From Microlunatus kandeliicorticis (GTDB lineage Bacteria > Actinomycetota > Actinomycetes > Propionibacteriales > Propionibacteriaceae), in the NCBI RefSeq assembly GCF_014137855.1, contig NZ_JACGWT010000001.1:992001-1056000 (forward strand): a DNA stretch of 64,000 bases. Direction: 5' to 3'. Shown one piece after another: positions 51,155 through 59,678 of the stretch; positions within the stretch are counted from its first letter, which is position 1, and every line of letters begins with the position of its first letter. Below the pieces are notes generated by a model. The model did no database searches. It was not told the DNA's origin and saw nothing but the letters and a program-made list of their open reading frames with translations. The position numbers and the translations under genes are program-made.

Positions 51155-52740
51155 CCGGCGGCCCGAACGACAGCGGCGAGGGCGGTCCGACCGGGGTGCC
51201 GCGGCCGACCGACGCCGAGCGGTGGGCCGCCGCGCGCGCCGCGACCGACGCCCCGAGCCCGCGGGCCGCGGTTCGGCTGGCCGAGCAGGGCAAGCTCTGG
51301 GTCCGCGACCGGATCGCCCTGCTGGTCGACCCGGGCAGCTTCGTCGAGGACGGCCGGCTGGCCAACGCCGTGGCCACCCTCGACGGGGCCGGGCTGCCCG
51401 CCGACGGGGTGGTCACCGGACGCGGGCTGGTGGACGGGCGGCCGGCGCTGGTGGTGGCCAACGACCCGGGCGTCAAGGCCGGCTCCTGGGGTGCCCGCAC
51501 CGTGGAGAAGATCATCCGGGTCACCGAGACCGCGCTCCGCGAGGAGCTGCCGGTCTTCTGGCTGATCGACTCGGCCGGAGCCCGGATCACCGACCAGATC
51601 GAGCTGTTCCCCGGCCGACGGGGCGCCGGGCGGATCTTCGCCAACCAGGTCGCGCTCTCGGGCAAGGTGCCGCAGATCTGCTGCCTGTTCGGGCCGAGCG
51701 CGGCGGGCGGCGCCTACATCCCGGCGTTCTGCGACCTGGTGATCATGGTCGAGGCGAACGCGTCGATGTACCTGGGGTCGCCGCGGATGGCCGAGATGGT
51801 GGTGGGAGAGAAGGTCGGGTTGACCGAGATGGGCGGCGCCCGGATGCACGCCGAGGTGTCCGGCTGCGGCGACCAGCTGGCCGTCGACGACGAGGACGCC
51901 ATCACCCAGGCCCGGCAGTTCTTCGGCTACCTCCCGACCAGCTGGCGGCAGCCGCCGCCGGTGTTCGACCCGACCCCTCCGGCCGTCGACTTCACCGACG
52001 ACCTGGTGCCGGCCGACGAGGGCGTCGGTTACGACGTCCACACCGTGATCGACGCGGTGCTCGACGCCGACAGCTTCGTCGAGGTCAAGCCGCTCTTCGC
52101 CCCCGAGCTGGTGGTCGGGCTCGGGCTGCTCGACGGCCACCCGGTCGGCGTGCTGGCCAACCAGCCGGCGGTCAAGGGCGGGGTGCTGTTCGTCGACTCC
52201 GCCGACAAGGCCGCCCGGTTCATCTGGTTCTGCGACGCGTTCGGCCTGCCGCTGCTCTACCTGGCCGACGTCCCCGGGTTCATGATCGGCAGCGCGGTGG
52301 AGCGGCAGGGGATCATCCGGCACGGCGCGAAGATGATCACCGCGGTGGCCGAGGCGACGGTCCCGACGGTCTCGGTGATCGTCCGCAAGGCCTACGGCGC
52401 AGGGTTGTACGCGATGTGCGGCCCGGGCTTCGGCCCCGACGCCTGTCTGGCCCTGCCCACCGCGCGGATCGCGGTGATGGGTCCGGAGGCCGCGGTGAAC
52501 GCGGTCTGGGCGAACAAGATCGCCGCGATCGACGACCCGGACGAGCGGTCGCAGTTCGTCAGCGACCGGCGCCGCGCGTACGAGACCGACCTCGACCTGC
52601 TCCGGCTGGCCTCCGACCTGGTGATCGACGCTGTGGTCGAGCCCGCCGACCTGCGGGGCGAGCTGATCGTCCGGTACGCGGCGGCGGGGGGCAAGGACCG
52701 CAGCCGGCCGGCCAAGCGGCACGGCGTCCCCCCGGTCTGA
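51151..52740 (+). CDS. Acyl-CoA carboxylase beta subunit (carboxyltransferase)
   Basis: A 529-residue carboxyltransferase that moves the carboxyl group from biotin to an acyl-CoA. It has the N-domain with GGSFVEDG-like start, GARITDQIELFPGRRGAG, FGPSAAGGAYIPAFCD and the C-domain GVLFVDSADKAARFIW, KAYGAGLYAMCG. The domain order and length fit methylcrotonyl-CoA carboxylase beta and its AccD1 relatives. The ATG overlaps the acyl-CoA dehydrogenase stop. The partner alpha subunit is probably the gene at 42899-44761. Confidence 0.9.
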   Translation: MTGGPNDSGEGGPTGVPRPTDAERWAAARAATDAPSPRAAVRLAEQGKLWVRDRIALLVDPGSFVEDGRLANAVATLDGAGLPADGVVTGRGLVDGRPALVVANDPGVKAGSWGARTVEKIIRVTETALREELPVFWLIDSAGARITDQIELFPGRRGAGRIFANQVALSGKVPQICCLFGPSAAGGAYIPAFCDLVIMVEANASMYLGSPRMAEMVVGEKVGLTEMGGARMHAEVSGCGDQLAVDDEDAITQARQFFGYLPTSWRQPPPVFDPTPPAVDFTDDLVPADEGVGYDVHTVIDAVLDADSFVEVKPLFAPELVVGLGLLDGHPVGVLANQPAVKGGVLFVDSADKAARFIWFCDAFGLPLLYLADVPGFMIGSAVERQGIIRHGAKMITAVAEATVPTVSVIVRKAYGAGLYAMCGPGFGPDACLALPTARIAVMGPEAAVNAVWANKIAAIDDPDERSQFVSDRRRAYETDLDLLRLASDLVIDAVVEPADLRGELIVRYAAAGGKDRSRPAKRHGVPPV

Positions 52741-52784
52741 GCCGGCCGGATAACCGGTTGTCCGCACGCCGGCCGGACGCGACG

Positions 52785-53153
52785 ATGATGATCATGATCC
52801 CGTCGGACTGGCTGCCGCACCGGCGCGAGAGCGACGACGAGCTCGTCGGCTATCTCGCGCCCGTCGGCGACGACTTCCTGCCGCTCACCGTCTTCGGCTA
52901 CCCGCTCGGGGTCGCCGCGGACTACCTCGACGCCGCGGCGCTGCTCGAGGCGGAGGGGATGGCCTGCCTGGCCGAGTACTGGTGGTTCGAGCCGGCGGCG
53001 GTCGGCCGCGGCGGCGACGGCTACCGGGTGCGGATCCACGAGGCGACCCCGGACCGGCTGACCGTGGTGGTCGACGACTTCGGCGTCGGGGCGGACCTCG
53101 GCACCCGGGTCGACCTGCCGGTCCCGGTGACCGCCGGACTGACCCGGCTCTGA
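52785..53153 (+). CDS. Hypothetical protein
   Basis: A 122-residue acidic protein without a signal peptide or membrane segment. It opens with WLPHRRESDDELVGYLAPVGDDFLPLTVFGYPLG, a pattern I have seen in uncharacterised actinobacterial proteins, and ends with a beta-rich part (YRVRIHEATPDRLTVVVDDFG). Three in-frame ATG codons (52785, 52788, 52794) compete as starts; no clear ribosome site separates them. It lies 44 bases behind the carboxyltransferase and may be cotranscribed. Confidence 0.7.
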   Translation: MMIMIPSDWLPHRRESDDELVGYLAPVGDDFLPLTVFGYPLGVAADYLDAAALLEAEGMACLAEYWWFEPAAVGRGGDGYRVRIHEATPDRLTVVVDDFGVGADLGTRVDLPVPVTAGLTRL

Positions 53154-53188
53154 GCCGGCCGGGCGACCGCTGCGGCAGAATCGGGCCG

Positions 53189-53953
53189 GTGCAGACCTCG
53201 GCGATGTTCGACCTGACCGGACGGGTGGCCGCGGTCACCGGGAGCAGCCGCGGGATCGGCCGGGCGATCGCCCGCGGGCTGGCCGAGGCCGGCGCCGACG
53301 TCGCGCTGCTGCAGCGCAGCACCGAGGACACCGGGTTCCGCGACGAGCTGCGGGCGCTCGGCCGGCGGTGCGAGCTGGTCCGCTGCGACGTGGCGGACAA
53401 CGACCAGGTGCGCGGGGTCGTTCCGGAGGTGGTCGACCGGTTCGGCACCCTCGACGTGCTGGTGCCCTCGGCCGGGGTGCAGCACCGCGAGCCGTCGGTC
53501 GACTTCGTGGAGGACGCCTGGGACCACGTGCTTCAGGTCAACCTCAAGAGCGTCTGGCTGCTGGCCCAGGCCGCCGGCCGGGTGATGGTCCCGCGCGGCT
53601 CGGGCAAGATCGTCCTGATCGCCTCGGTGACCACCTTCCAGGGCGGCTTCACCGTGCCCGCCTACGCCGCGGCCAAGGGCGCGGTCGGTCAGCTGACCAA
53701 GGCGCTGGCCAACGAGTGGGCCGCCGCCGGGGTCAACGTCAACGCGCTGGTGCCCGGCTACGTCGCCACCGACATGAACGCCGCGCTGCTGGCCGACGAG
53801 ACCCGGAACCGGCAGATCTCCGAGCGGATCCCGGCCGGCCGGTGGGCCACCCCGGAGGACTTCGTCGGTCCCGCGGTGTTCCTGGCCTCGGACGCCTCGG
53901 CCTACGTCCACGGTCACCTGCTGGCCGTCGACGGCGGCTGGCTGGGACGCTGA
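53189..53953 (+). CDS. Short-chain dehydrogenase/reductase (KduD-like)
   Basis: A 254-residue classical SDR. It has the cofactor loop TGSSRGIGRAIARGLAEAGA, Asn in VLQVNLKSVW, the Ser in LIASVTTF and the pair YAAAK (Tyr-x3-Lys), ending in VDGGWLGR. Sequence style resembles 2-deoxy-D-gluconate 3-dehydrogenase and gluconate 5-dehydrogenase. The GTG start adds five residues before MFDLTGR; an ATG at 53204 is the alternative. No ribosome site is seen before either. Confidence 0.86.
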   Translation: MQTSAMFDLTGRVAAVTGSSRGIGRAIARGLAEAGADVALLQRSTEDTGFRDELRALGRRCELVRCDVADNDQVRGVVPEVVDRFGTLDVLVPSAGVQHREPSVDFVEDAWDHVLQVNLKSVWLLAQAAGRVMVPRGSGKIVLIASVTTFQGGFTVPAYAAAKGAVGQLTKALANEWAAAGVNVNALVPGYVATDMNAALLADETRNRQISERIPAGRWATPEDFVGPAVFLASDASAYVHGHLLAVDGGWLGR

Positions 53954-53976
53954 GCGGCCGGGCGCCGGGTTCCGGT

Positions 53977-53982
53977 TAGGCT
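53977..53982 (+). promoter_or_regulatory. -10 box of leaderless cyclodeaminase-family gene
   Basis: TAGGCT, eight bases before the GTG at 53991. Confidence 0.45.
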
Positions 53983-53990
53983 CCGGCCGC

Positions 53991-54599
53991 GTGGGCACGA
54001 GTCTCTGGTCGTCGACCGCGACCGATCTGCTGACCCGGACGGCGTCGGCCGATCCGACCCCCGGGGGCGGTTCGGTCGCCGCGCTGTCCGGAGCGTTCGG
54101 GATCGCGCTGCTGCAGATGGCGGTGGCCGTCACCGACGACCCCGACCTCGAGCAGCACGCCGCCCGGCTCGCCGCGCTGCGGGCCGAGGTGGAGCCGGCC
54201 GCCGACGAGGACGTCGCCGTCTTCGACGCGCTGATGGCGGCCTACCGGCTCCCGCGTGACGACGAGGGCGCCCGCGCCACCCGGACCGCAGCGGTGACCG
54301 GCGCCACCGTCGCCGCCACCGACGCGCCCCTGCGGCTCGCCGAGACGCTCGCCGCCGCCCGGGCGCTGTCGTTCGTGCTCGAACCGCTCGTCAAGCGCGG
54401 CATCCGCAGCGACGTGCTCGCCGGTCGCGACCTGATCGAGGGGGCGGTGCGCGCCGCCGTCCGGACCGCCGACATCAACCTGACCGCCCTCGAGCGGACC
54501 GGCGCCGACCAGGCGCCCGCGTTCCGGGACCGGCGTGACGCGGTGCTCGCCGGGCTGGACCCGGCCCCGGTGCCGGCCGGCGAGGGGAGCGGGGTGTGA
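53991..54599 (+). CDS. Cyclodeaminase/cyclohydrolase family protein (FchA-like)
   Basis: A 202-residue all-helical protein of the formiminotetrahydrofolate cyclodeaminase family. It has TADPTPGGGSVAALSGAFG-like SADPTPGGGSVAAL at about residue 25, the folate-binding glycine loop, and AVRTADINL near residue 160. Free-standing members can act as methenyl-tetrahydrofolate cyclohydrolase (FchA). Its stop overlaps the start of a FolD-like dehydrogenase that seems unable to do the cyclohydrolase step, which strongly favours that activity here. Confidence 0.85.
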   Translation: MGTSLWSSTATDLLTRTASADPTPGGGSVAALSGAFGIALLQMAVAVTDDPDLEQHAARLAALRAEVEPAADEDVAVFDALMAAYRLPRDDEGARATRTAAVTGATVAATDAPLRLAETLAAARALSFVLEPLVKRGIRSDVLAGRDLIEGAVRAAVRTADINLTALERTGADQAPAFRDRRDAVLAGLDPAPVPAGEGSGV

Positions 54600-55528
54600 C
54601 CGCCCGGGTGCTCGACCCGGCCACGGTGGCCGAGGCCTACCGCGAGGAGGTCCGCGCCGACGTGGGTGCGCTGGCCGGGGCCGGACGCCGGCTGCGGGTG
54701 GTCGGGCTGCTCGGCCGGACCGACGGGCCGGCCGCCACCTACGCCCGGTACGCCCGCCGCGGCTGCCGCGCGGTGGGCATCGACTTCGACCTGCGGCACG
54801 TCGGCCCGGCCGAGGTCGAGGGCGCCATCGCCGCGGCGAACGTCGAGCCCGACACCGACGGGGTGTTCCTCTACTACCCGCTCGACAACCCGGCCGGGGA
54901 CCGCTGGCTCCGCGAGCTCGTCGACCCGCGCAAGGACGTCGAGGGACTGCACTCGTTCTGGAGCCGGCTGCTCTACGAGAACCAGCGCTACCTCGACCCC
55001 GACCGGACCCAGCGGGCGATCCTGCCCTGCACGCCGCTGGCGATCCTCAAGCTGCTCCAGCACGCCGGGATGGCCGGGCGCCCGGCGGAGCAGAGCACCG
55101 ACGCGGTGGCGCCGCTCGAGGGACTGACCGCCTGCGTGATCAACCGGAGCGACCTGGTCGGCCGGCCGCTGGCGGCGATGCTGGCCAACGACGGCGCCCT
55201 GGTGCACTCGCTGGACGTCACCGGCAGCGTGGTCTTCGAGCCCGCGATCGGCCGGCACACCCACGACGTCCGCGAGTCCGGCGTCGGGCGGGCCGAGGCG
55301 CTGGCCGCCGCCGACGTGGTGATCTCCGCGGTGCCGGCCGCCGACTTCACCCGGATCCGCGGCGAGGAGATCAAGCCCGGGGCGATCTGCGTCAACGTGG
55401 CCGAGCGCGCCAACTTCGACGACAGCGCGCTCGACGTGGCCGGGGTGTTCGTCCCGCGGGTCGGCCCGCTCACCGTCACCATGGCGACCCGCAACCTGGT
55501 CCGGCTGGCCGGGCTCGGGCTGCGCTGA
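54596..55528 (+). CDS. Methylenetetrahydrofolate dehydrogenase, FolD-like without catalytic Lys
   Basis: A 310-residue FolD-fold protein. It has GVFLYYPLDNP, DVEGLHSFW, PCTPLAILKLL, the dinucleotide segment VINRSDLVGRPLAAML and a C-terminal GPLTVTMATRNLV. The folate-site Tyr is Tyr49, but the Lys four residues later in bifunctional FolD is Ala53. Loss of this Lys abolishes the cyclohydrolase half; the yeast Mtd1 enzyme is a known example. It should only oxidise methylene- to methenyl-tetrahydrofolate, probably with NAD. GTGA overlap with the FchA-like gene. Confidence 0.87.
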   Translation: MTARVLDPATVAEAYREEVRADVGALAGAGRRLRVVGLLGRTDGPAATYARYARRGCRAVGIDFDLRHVGPAEVEGAIAAANVEPDTDGVFLYYPLDNPAGDRWLRELVDPRKDVEGLHSFWSRLLYENQRYLDPDRTQRAILPCTPLAILKLLQHAGMAGRPAEQSTDAVAPLEGLTACVINRSDLVGRPLAAMLANDGALVHSLDVTGSVVFEPAIGRHTHDVRESGVGRAEALAAADVVISAVPAADFTRIRGEEIKPGAICVNVAERANFDDSALDVAGVFVPRVGPLTVTMATRNLVRLAGLGLR

Positions 55529-55583
55529 CCCGGACCCGAGGGGAAAGCCGGGAGCAGAGCGGGGACCGGGGTGGCGCTCGGGC

Positions 55584-56390
55584 TCAGAGCCCCTGGGCGG
55601 CCCACCAGGTGGTCCCGGCGGCCAGCGCCTCGGCCAGCGGCGGCGCCTCGGGGTGCCACTTGAGCTCGTACTCCAGGCTGTACCAGCCGGGGTAGCCGTC
55701 GGCCTCGAGCGCCCGGACGATCGCGGCCACCGGTACGTCGCCGTCGCCGAGGAACAGCGGGACCTGCCCGGGCCGCTCGTCCTTGATCTGGACGTGGGCG
55801 AGGTGCGGGCGCAGCCGGTCGAGGGTGTCGGTCCAGGCCTCGCCGCCCTTGGGCGGGTGGGCCAGGTCCCAGATCGCCCGCACCCGCGGGTGGTCGACCG
55901 CGGCGAGCACCCGGGCCACGTCGGCGCCGGTGCGGTGCGAATCGTGGGTCTCCAGCCACAGCTCCACGCCGTCGGGCAGCCGGTCGGCGGCGGCGCGGAG
56001 CCGCCGGACCATCGCCTGCTCGCGCTCGGCGTGCTCGGCCGTGCCGGGGTCGGCGGCGGCGCCCGGGAACACCCGGACCGCCGGCGCGCCGAGGGCGACC
56101 GCGAGCTCGGCCTCGGCCACCGCGGCGGCCACCACCGCGTCGTCGTCGAGGTCCGGGCTGCCGCTGCGGACGTAGGAGTTGGTGGCCAGCACGGTCACCC
56201 CGGCCAGTGCCTCGCGGGCGGCGGCGACCGCCTCCGCGTCCATCCCGACGTGCACCGGTTCGTCGTCCGCGCTGCGCAGCTCGACCCCGCGCCAGCCGCT
56301 GCGGACCGCGAGCGCGGCCACCTCGGTGAGCGGGGCCCCGGGGATGCCGAGGGTGGTGAAGGCGAGCCGGTCGACGGTGGGGCTGGTCAC
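55584..56390 (-). CDS. Sugar phosphate isomerase/epimerase family TIM-barrel protein
   Basis: A 268-residue xylose-isomerase-like barrel. It has GWRGVELRSADDEPVH near residue 30, LWLETHDSHRTG (metal-binding Glu and His) near residue 150, AIWDLAHPP, VQIKDERPG and YSLEYELKWHP near the C-terminus. Members isomerise or epimerise sugars or inositol derivatives; the substrate is open. An upstream TTG (56399) is possible, but the TAGGTT box at 56403-56398 overlaps it and lies seven bases before the GTG at 56390, which is therefore preferred. Confidence 0.85.
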   Translation of the reverse strand: MTSPTVDRLAFTTLGIPGAPLTEVAALAVRSGWRGVELRSADDEPVHVGMDAEAVAAAREALAGVTVLATNSYVRSGSPDLDDDAVVAAAVAEAELAVALGAPAVRVFPGAAADPGTAEHAEREQAMVRRLRAAADRLPDGVELWLETHDSHRTGADVARVLAAVDHPRVRAIWDLAHPPKGGEAWTDTLDRLRPHLAHVQIKDERPGQVPLFLGDGDVPVAAIVRALEADGYPGWYSLEYELKWHPEAPPLAEALAAGTTWWAAQGL

Positions 56391-56397
56391 CGTCGCC

Positions 56398-56403
56398 AAC
56401 CTA
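56398..56403 (-). promoter_or_regulatory. -10 box that selects the isomerase start
   Basis: TAGGTT on the minus strand, seven bases before GTG 56390 and overlapping the competing TTG. Confidence 0.45.
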
Positions 56404-56432
56404 CCGAGGGTGGTCGGGGCTCGGGATCCCGG

Positions 56433-57188
56433 TCAGATCGGCAGCTTGCGGAACAGCGGCCGCGGCACGTGCCGCAGCCCCGACATCACGCCGCGCATGG
56501 CGGTCGGGACCCAGATCAGCTCGCGGCGCGCGCGGACCGCGGCGACGGTCGCCTCGGCGACCTGTTCGGCGGTGACCGACAGCGGGGCGGCGTCCATCCC
56601 GTCGGTCATCTTGGTCCGGACGAAGCCGGGCCGGACCACGGTCACCGAGACCCCGGTGTCGCGGAGCGCCTCGCCGAGCCCGAGGAAGAAGCCGTCGAAG
56701 CCGGCCTTGGTCGAGCCGTAGACGAAGTTCGAGCGGCGCACCCGCTCGCCGGCCACGCTGGACAGGGCGACGATCCGGCCGTGGCCCTGGGCCTTGAGCC
56801 GGTCGGCCAGCAGCACGCCGAGGTGCACCGGGGCGGCGTAGTTGACCTCGGCCAGCTCGAGCGCGTGCTCGGCGTCGGTCCAGGCCCGCTCGGCGTCGCC
56901 GAGCAAGCCGAACGCGACCACCGCGACGTCGACGTCCCCGCCGGCGAACGCCTGCTCGATCGTCGCCGCGTGGCTGGCGTGGTCGCGGGCGTCGAGGTCG
57001 ACCTCGGTGACCGTGCAGCCGTGCCCGCTCAACCGCTGGGCAGCCGCGGTCCGGCGCTCGCCGGGCCGGGCGGCCAGCACCACCCGCAGCGGGCGGTGCG
57101 CCGCGTAGCGCTCGGCGATGGCCAGGGCGATGTCCGAGGTGCCGCCGAGCAGCAGCAGCGACTGGGGCGCGCCGAGCGCGTCGATCAC
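56433..57188 (-). CDS. dprE2: Decaprenylphosphoryl-D-2-keto-erythropentose reductase
   Basis: A 251-residue SDR with LLLGGTSDIALAIAERYA at the cofactor site and the Tyr-x3-Lys pair in YGSTKAGFD. It follows dprE1 by 16 bases with a clear AAGGAGA before its GTG. DprE2 reduces the keto intermediate made by DprE1, completing the change of decaprenylphosphoryl-ribose to decaprenylphosphoryl-arabinose. That lipid is the arabinose donor for cell-wall arabinan. Confidence 0.92.
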   Translation of the reverse strand: MIDALGAPQSLLLLGGTSDIALAIAERYAAHRPLRVVLAARPGERRTAAAQRLSGHGCTVTEVDLDARDHASHAATIEQAFAGGDVDVAVVAFGLLGDAERAWTDAEHALELAEVNYAAPVHLGVLLADRLKAQGHGRIVALSSVAGERVRRSNFVYGSTKAGFDGFFLGLGEALRDTGVSVTVVRPGFVRTKMTDGMDAAPLSVTAEQVAEATVAAVRARRELIWVPTAMRGVMSGLRHVPRPLFRKLPI

Positions 57189-57204
57189 GGGGTTCTCCTT
57201 CGGG

Positions 57205-58671
57205 TCAGACGAGGTCGAGCCGACGGGCCAGGTCGGAGGTGAAGACGGCGTTCGGGTCGAGCCGGCGGCGGACGGCCATGAAGTCGTCGAGCCGCGGGTA
57301 CATCTGCCGGAACGTCGCGGCGCTCAGCCGGGAGTCCTTGGCCAGGTAGATCCGGCCGCCGACCGACAGCACCTGCTCGTCGAGCCGGTCGCAGAGCCGG
57401 TCCAGGCCCGGTTCGATCGGCAGGTCGACGGCCAGCGTCCAGCCCGGCGTCGGGAACGAGAGCGGGCCGGGGTTCGCGGCGCCGAACCGCTTGAGCACGT
57501 TGAGGCAGGACACGTGTCCGGAGGTGGCGATCAGCTCGACGCACCGGGCGAAGGTGTCCTCGGCGCCGAACGGCACCACGAACTGGTACTGCAGGAAGCC
57601 GTTCGGGCCGTAGAGCCGGTTCCACTCGCTGACGATGTCGAGCGGGTGGAAGAACTGGGTGATGTTCTGGATCTCGCCGACCCGGTGCTTGGGCGCCTTG
57701 CGGTACCAGAACTCGCTGAACGCCTTGCCGGTCGCCTTGTTGACCAGCCGGTTGGGGAAGATCGCCGGGATGGTCCCGAACGAGGGGGCCTTGAACTCGA
57801 GCGCCCGGGGCCGCAGCTTGGCCGGCAGATCGGCCAGCTTCGCGGCCCGGCCGCGGGTGAGCACGGCCCGGCCGAGGTGCTTGCCGGTGCTGACCGCGTC
57901 GAACCAGGCCACCGAGTAGGTGTAGTTCTCGTCGCCGGTGGCCATCGCGGTCATCAGCTCGTCGAGGTCGGCGGTGCGGTCGGTGTCGACGCTGAAGTAG
58001 GCGGTCTCGGCCCGCTTGAGCTCGAGCACGGCGCTGAGCACGACGCCGGTCAGCCCCATCCCGCCGACGGTGGCCCAGAAGGCGGCGTTGTCGTCGGGGT
58101 CGGCGCTGTCGGGGCTGAGGTCGAGCACCCGGCCGTCGGCGACCAGCAGCCGCAGCGAGCGGACGTGGTTGCCGAAGCTGCCCTCGGTGTGGTGGTTCTT
58201 GCCGTGGACGTCGGCCGCGATCGCCCCGCCGATGGTGACCTGCCGGGTCCCGGGCAGCACCGGCACCCACAGACCGAACGGCAGCAGCGCCTTCATCAGC
58301 TTGTCGAGGCTGACGCCGGCCTGGACGTCGACGGTCGGCGGGTCGGCCTCGGCGTCGACGTGCAGGATCCGGTTCAGCGTGGTCAGGTCGAGGGCCGTGC
58401 CGCCGGCGTTCTGCGCGGCGTCGCCGTAGCTGCGGCCGAGCCCGCGCGGGGTGACCCCGCGGGCGGCGTACCCGCCGGACTCGGCCTGGCGCAGCGCGGA
58501 CACCGCACCGGCGACCGAGTCGATGCTGGCGACGTGCGCGCGGCTGGCGTTGGCCCGGCCCCAGCCGTGCAGCGGGGTGAGCTGGTCGGGGACCAGCGGC
58601 AGCTCCGGGGCGGGCGGGGTGGGCCGGATCGACGGCACCTGCGTGCCGACGGTCTCGGGGAAGTCGCTCAC
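57205..58671 (-). CDS. dprE1: Decaprenylphosphoryl-beta-D-ribose oxidase
   Basis: A 488-residue FAD oxidoreductase of the VAO type. It has the FAD domain with GLGRSYGDAAQNAGG and LPGTRQVTIGGAIAADVHGKNHH, and a substrate domain with LQYQFVVPFG, SGHVSCLNVLKRFG and a C-terminal RRLDPNAVFTSDLARRL. It oxidises the ribose 2'-hydroxyl. The residue matching mycobacterial Cys387 (in PGWNICVD) is Ala414 (PGWTLAVD), as in some naturally benzothiazinone-insensitive mycobacteria. The GTG lies three bases after the ubiA stop codon on this strand. Confidence 0.93.
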   Translation of the reverse strand: MSDFPETVGTQVPSIRPTPPAPELPLVPDQLTPLHGWGRANASRAHVASIDSVAGAVSALRQAESGGYAARGVTPRGLGRSYGDAAQNAGGTALDLTTLNRILHVDAEADPPTVDVQAGVSLDKLMKALLPFGLWVPVLPGTRQVTIGGAIAADVHGKNHHTEGSFGNHVRSLRLLVADGRVLDLSPDSADPDDNAAFWATVGGMGLTGVVLSAVLELKRAETAYFSVDTDRTADLDELMTAMATGDENYTYSVAWFDAVSTGKHLGRAVLTRGRAAKLADLPAKLRPRALEFKAPSFGTIPAIFPNRLVNKATGKAFSEFWYRKAPKHRVGEIQNITQFFHPLDIVSEWNRLYGPNGFLQYQFVVPFGAEDTFARCVELIATSGHVSCLNVLKRFGAANPGPLSFPTPGWTLAVDLPIEPGLDRLCDRLDEQVLSVGGRIYLAKDSRLSAATFRQMYPRLDDFMAVRRRLDPNAVFTSDLARRLDLV

Positions 58672-58673
58672 GG

Positions 58674-59609
58674 TCAGGCTCCTGTCTGCTGGCGACCGGT
58701 GAAGACGGCGACGGCGATCAGCACCAGCCAGATCAGCCCGAAGATCTGCAGCACCCGGTCGCGGAGCACCACGTCCTCGGGTTCGCCGGCGTTGCCGGCG
58801 TCGACGTCCATCGCGTAGCGGAGCAGACCGAGCGTGAACGGTGCGATGGAGATCGCGGTCCAGCCGATCCCGAACGCGCCCCGGCTGAGGTTCTCGAACG
58901 CCCAGAGGCTGTAGCTGATCAGCACCATCGCGGCGGCCAGCATCCAGGCGAACCGCAGGTAGGACTCGGAGTAGCGGGCCAGCGACCGGCGGGTGCCGGC
59001 CTCGGCGCCGAGGCTGAGCATCTCGGAGTAGCGCTTGCCCGCCACCATGAACAGTGAGCCGAACGACGCGACGAGCAGGAACCACTGGCTGAGCGCGAGG
59101 TCGTTGGCCACGCCGCCGGCCACCGCGCGGAGCAGGAAGCCGCTCGAGACCATGGCCAGGTCGATCACCGGCTGGTGCTTGAGGAAGGTCGAGTAGATGA
59201 TCTGCAGGCCGAGGTAGACGGCCAGGGTGATGCCGAGCTCGACCGAGGTGGCGAACCCGATGGCGAACCCGGCGACCCCGACGATGCCGGCCAGCACCCA
59301 GGCCGCACTGATCCGCAGCTCACCGGCCGGGATCGGCCGCAGCCGCTTCTTCGGGTGGAGCCGGTCCTCCTCGATGTCGCGGATGTCGTTGATCAGGTAG
59401 ACGCACCCGCTGATCAGGCAGAACGCCACGAAGGCGAGCGCGGAGTCGAGCAGCACGGCGGGCCGGAAGAGCACCCCGGCGGCCAGCGGGACGGTCAGCA
59501 CCAGCACGTTCTTGATCCACTGGCGCGGACGCAGGGCGCGGACGGCCGCGGGCACCCGGGACCGCCGGACGGCGGTGCCGGACTCGGGCTCGGCGGATTG
59601 CACAACCAT
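58674..59609 (-). CDS. ubiA: Decaprenyl-phosphate phosphoribosyltransferase (UbiA family)
   Basis: A 311-residue membrane enzyme with about eight helices. The prenyl-diphosphate Asp motif is NDIRDIEEDRLHP at about residues 72-85. It transfers phosphoribose from PRPP to decaprenyl phosphate, giving the substrate that, after dephosphorylation, goes to DprE1. First gene of the ubiA-dprE1-dprE2 operon. Its ATG lies 17 bases downstream of a GATAAC-like box on the minus strand. Confidence 0.92.
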   Translation of the reverse strand: MVVQSAEPESGTAVRRSRVPAAVRALRPRQWIKNVLVLTVPLAAGVLFRPAVLLDSALAFVAFCLISGCVYLINDIRDIEEDRLHPKKRLRPIPAGELRISAAWVLAGIVGVAGFAIGFATSVELGITLAVYLGLQIIYSTFLKHQPVIDLAMVSSGFLLRAVAGGVANDLALSQWFLLVASFGSLFMVAGKRYSEMLSLGAEAGTRRSLARYSESYLRFAWMLAAAMVLISYSLWAFENLSRGAFGIGWTAISIAPFTLGLLRYAMDVDAGNAGEPEDVVLRDRVLQIFGLIWLVLIAVAVFTGRQQTGA

Positions 59610-59678
59610 GACCCGACGAGGTTATCGGGGTGGACGGGTCCGCCGCGATTCGACGCGACCGCGCTGGCTCCGTCCTCA

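Noticed and set aside
56391-56399. TTG start of the sugar isomerase
   Set aside because: The TAGGTT box overlaps it, and the GTG seven bases after the box fits the leaderless rule seen elsewhere in the window.
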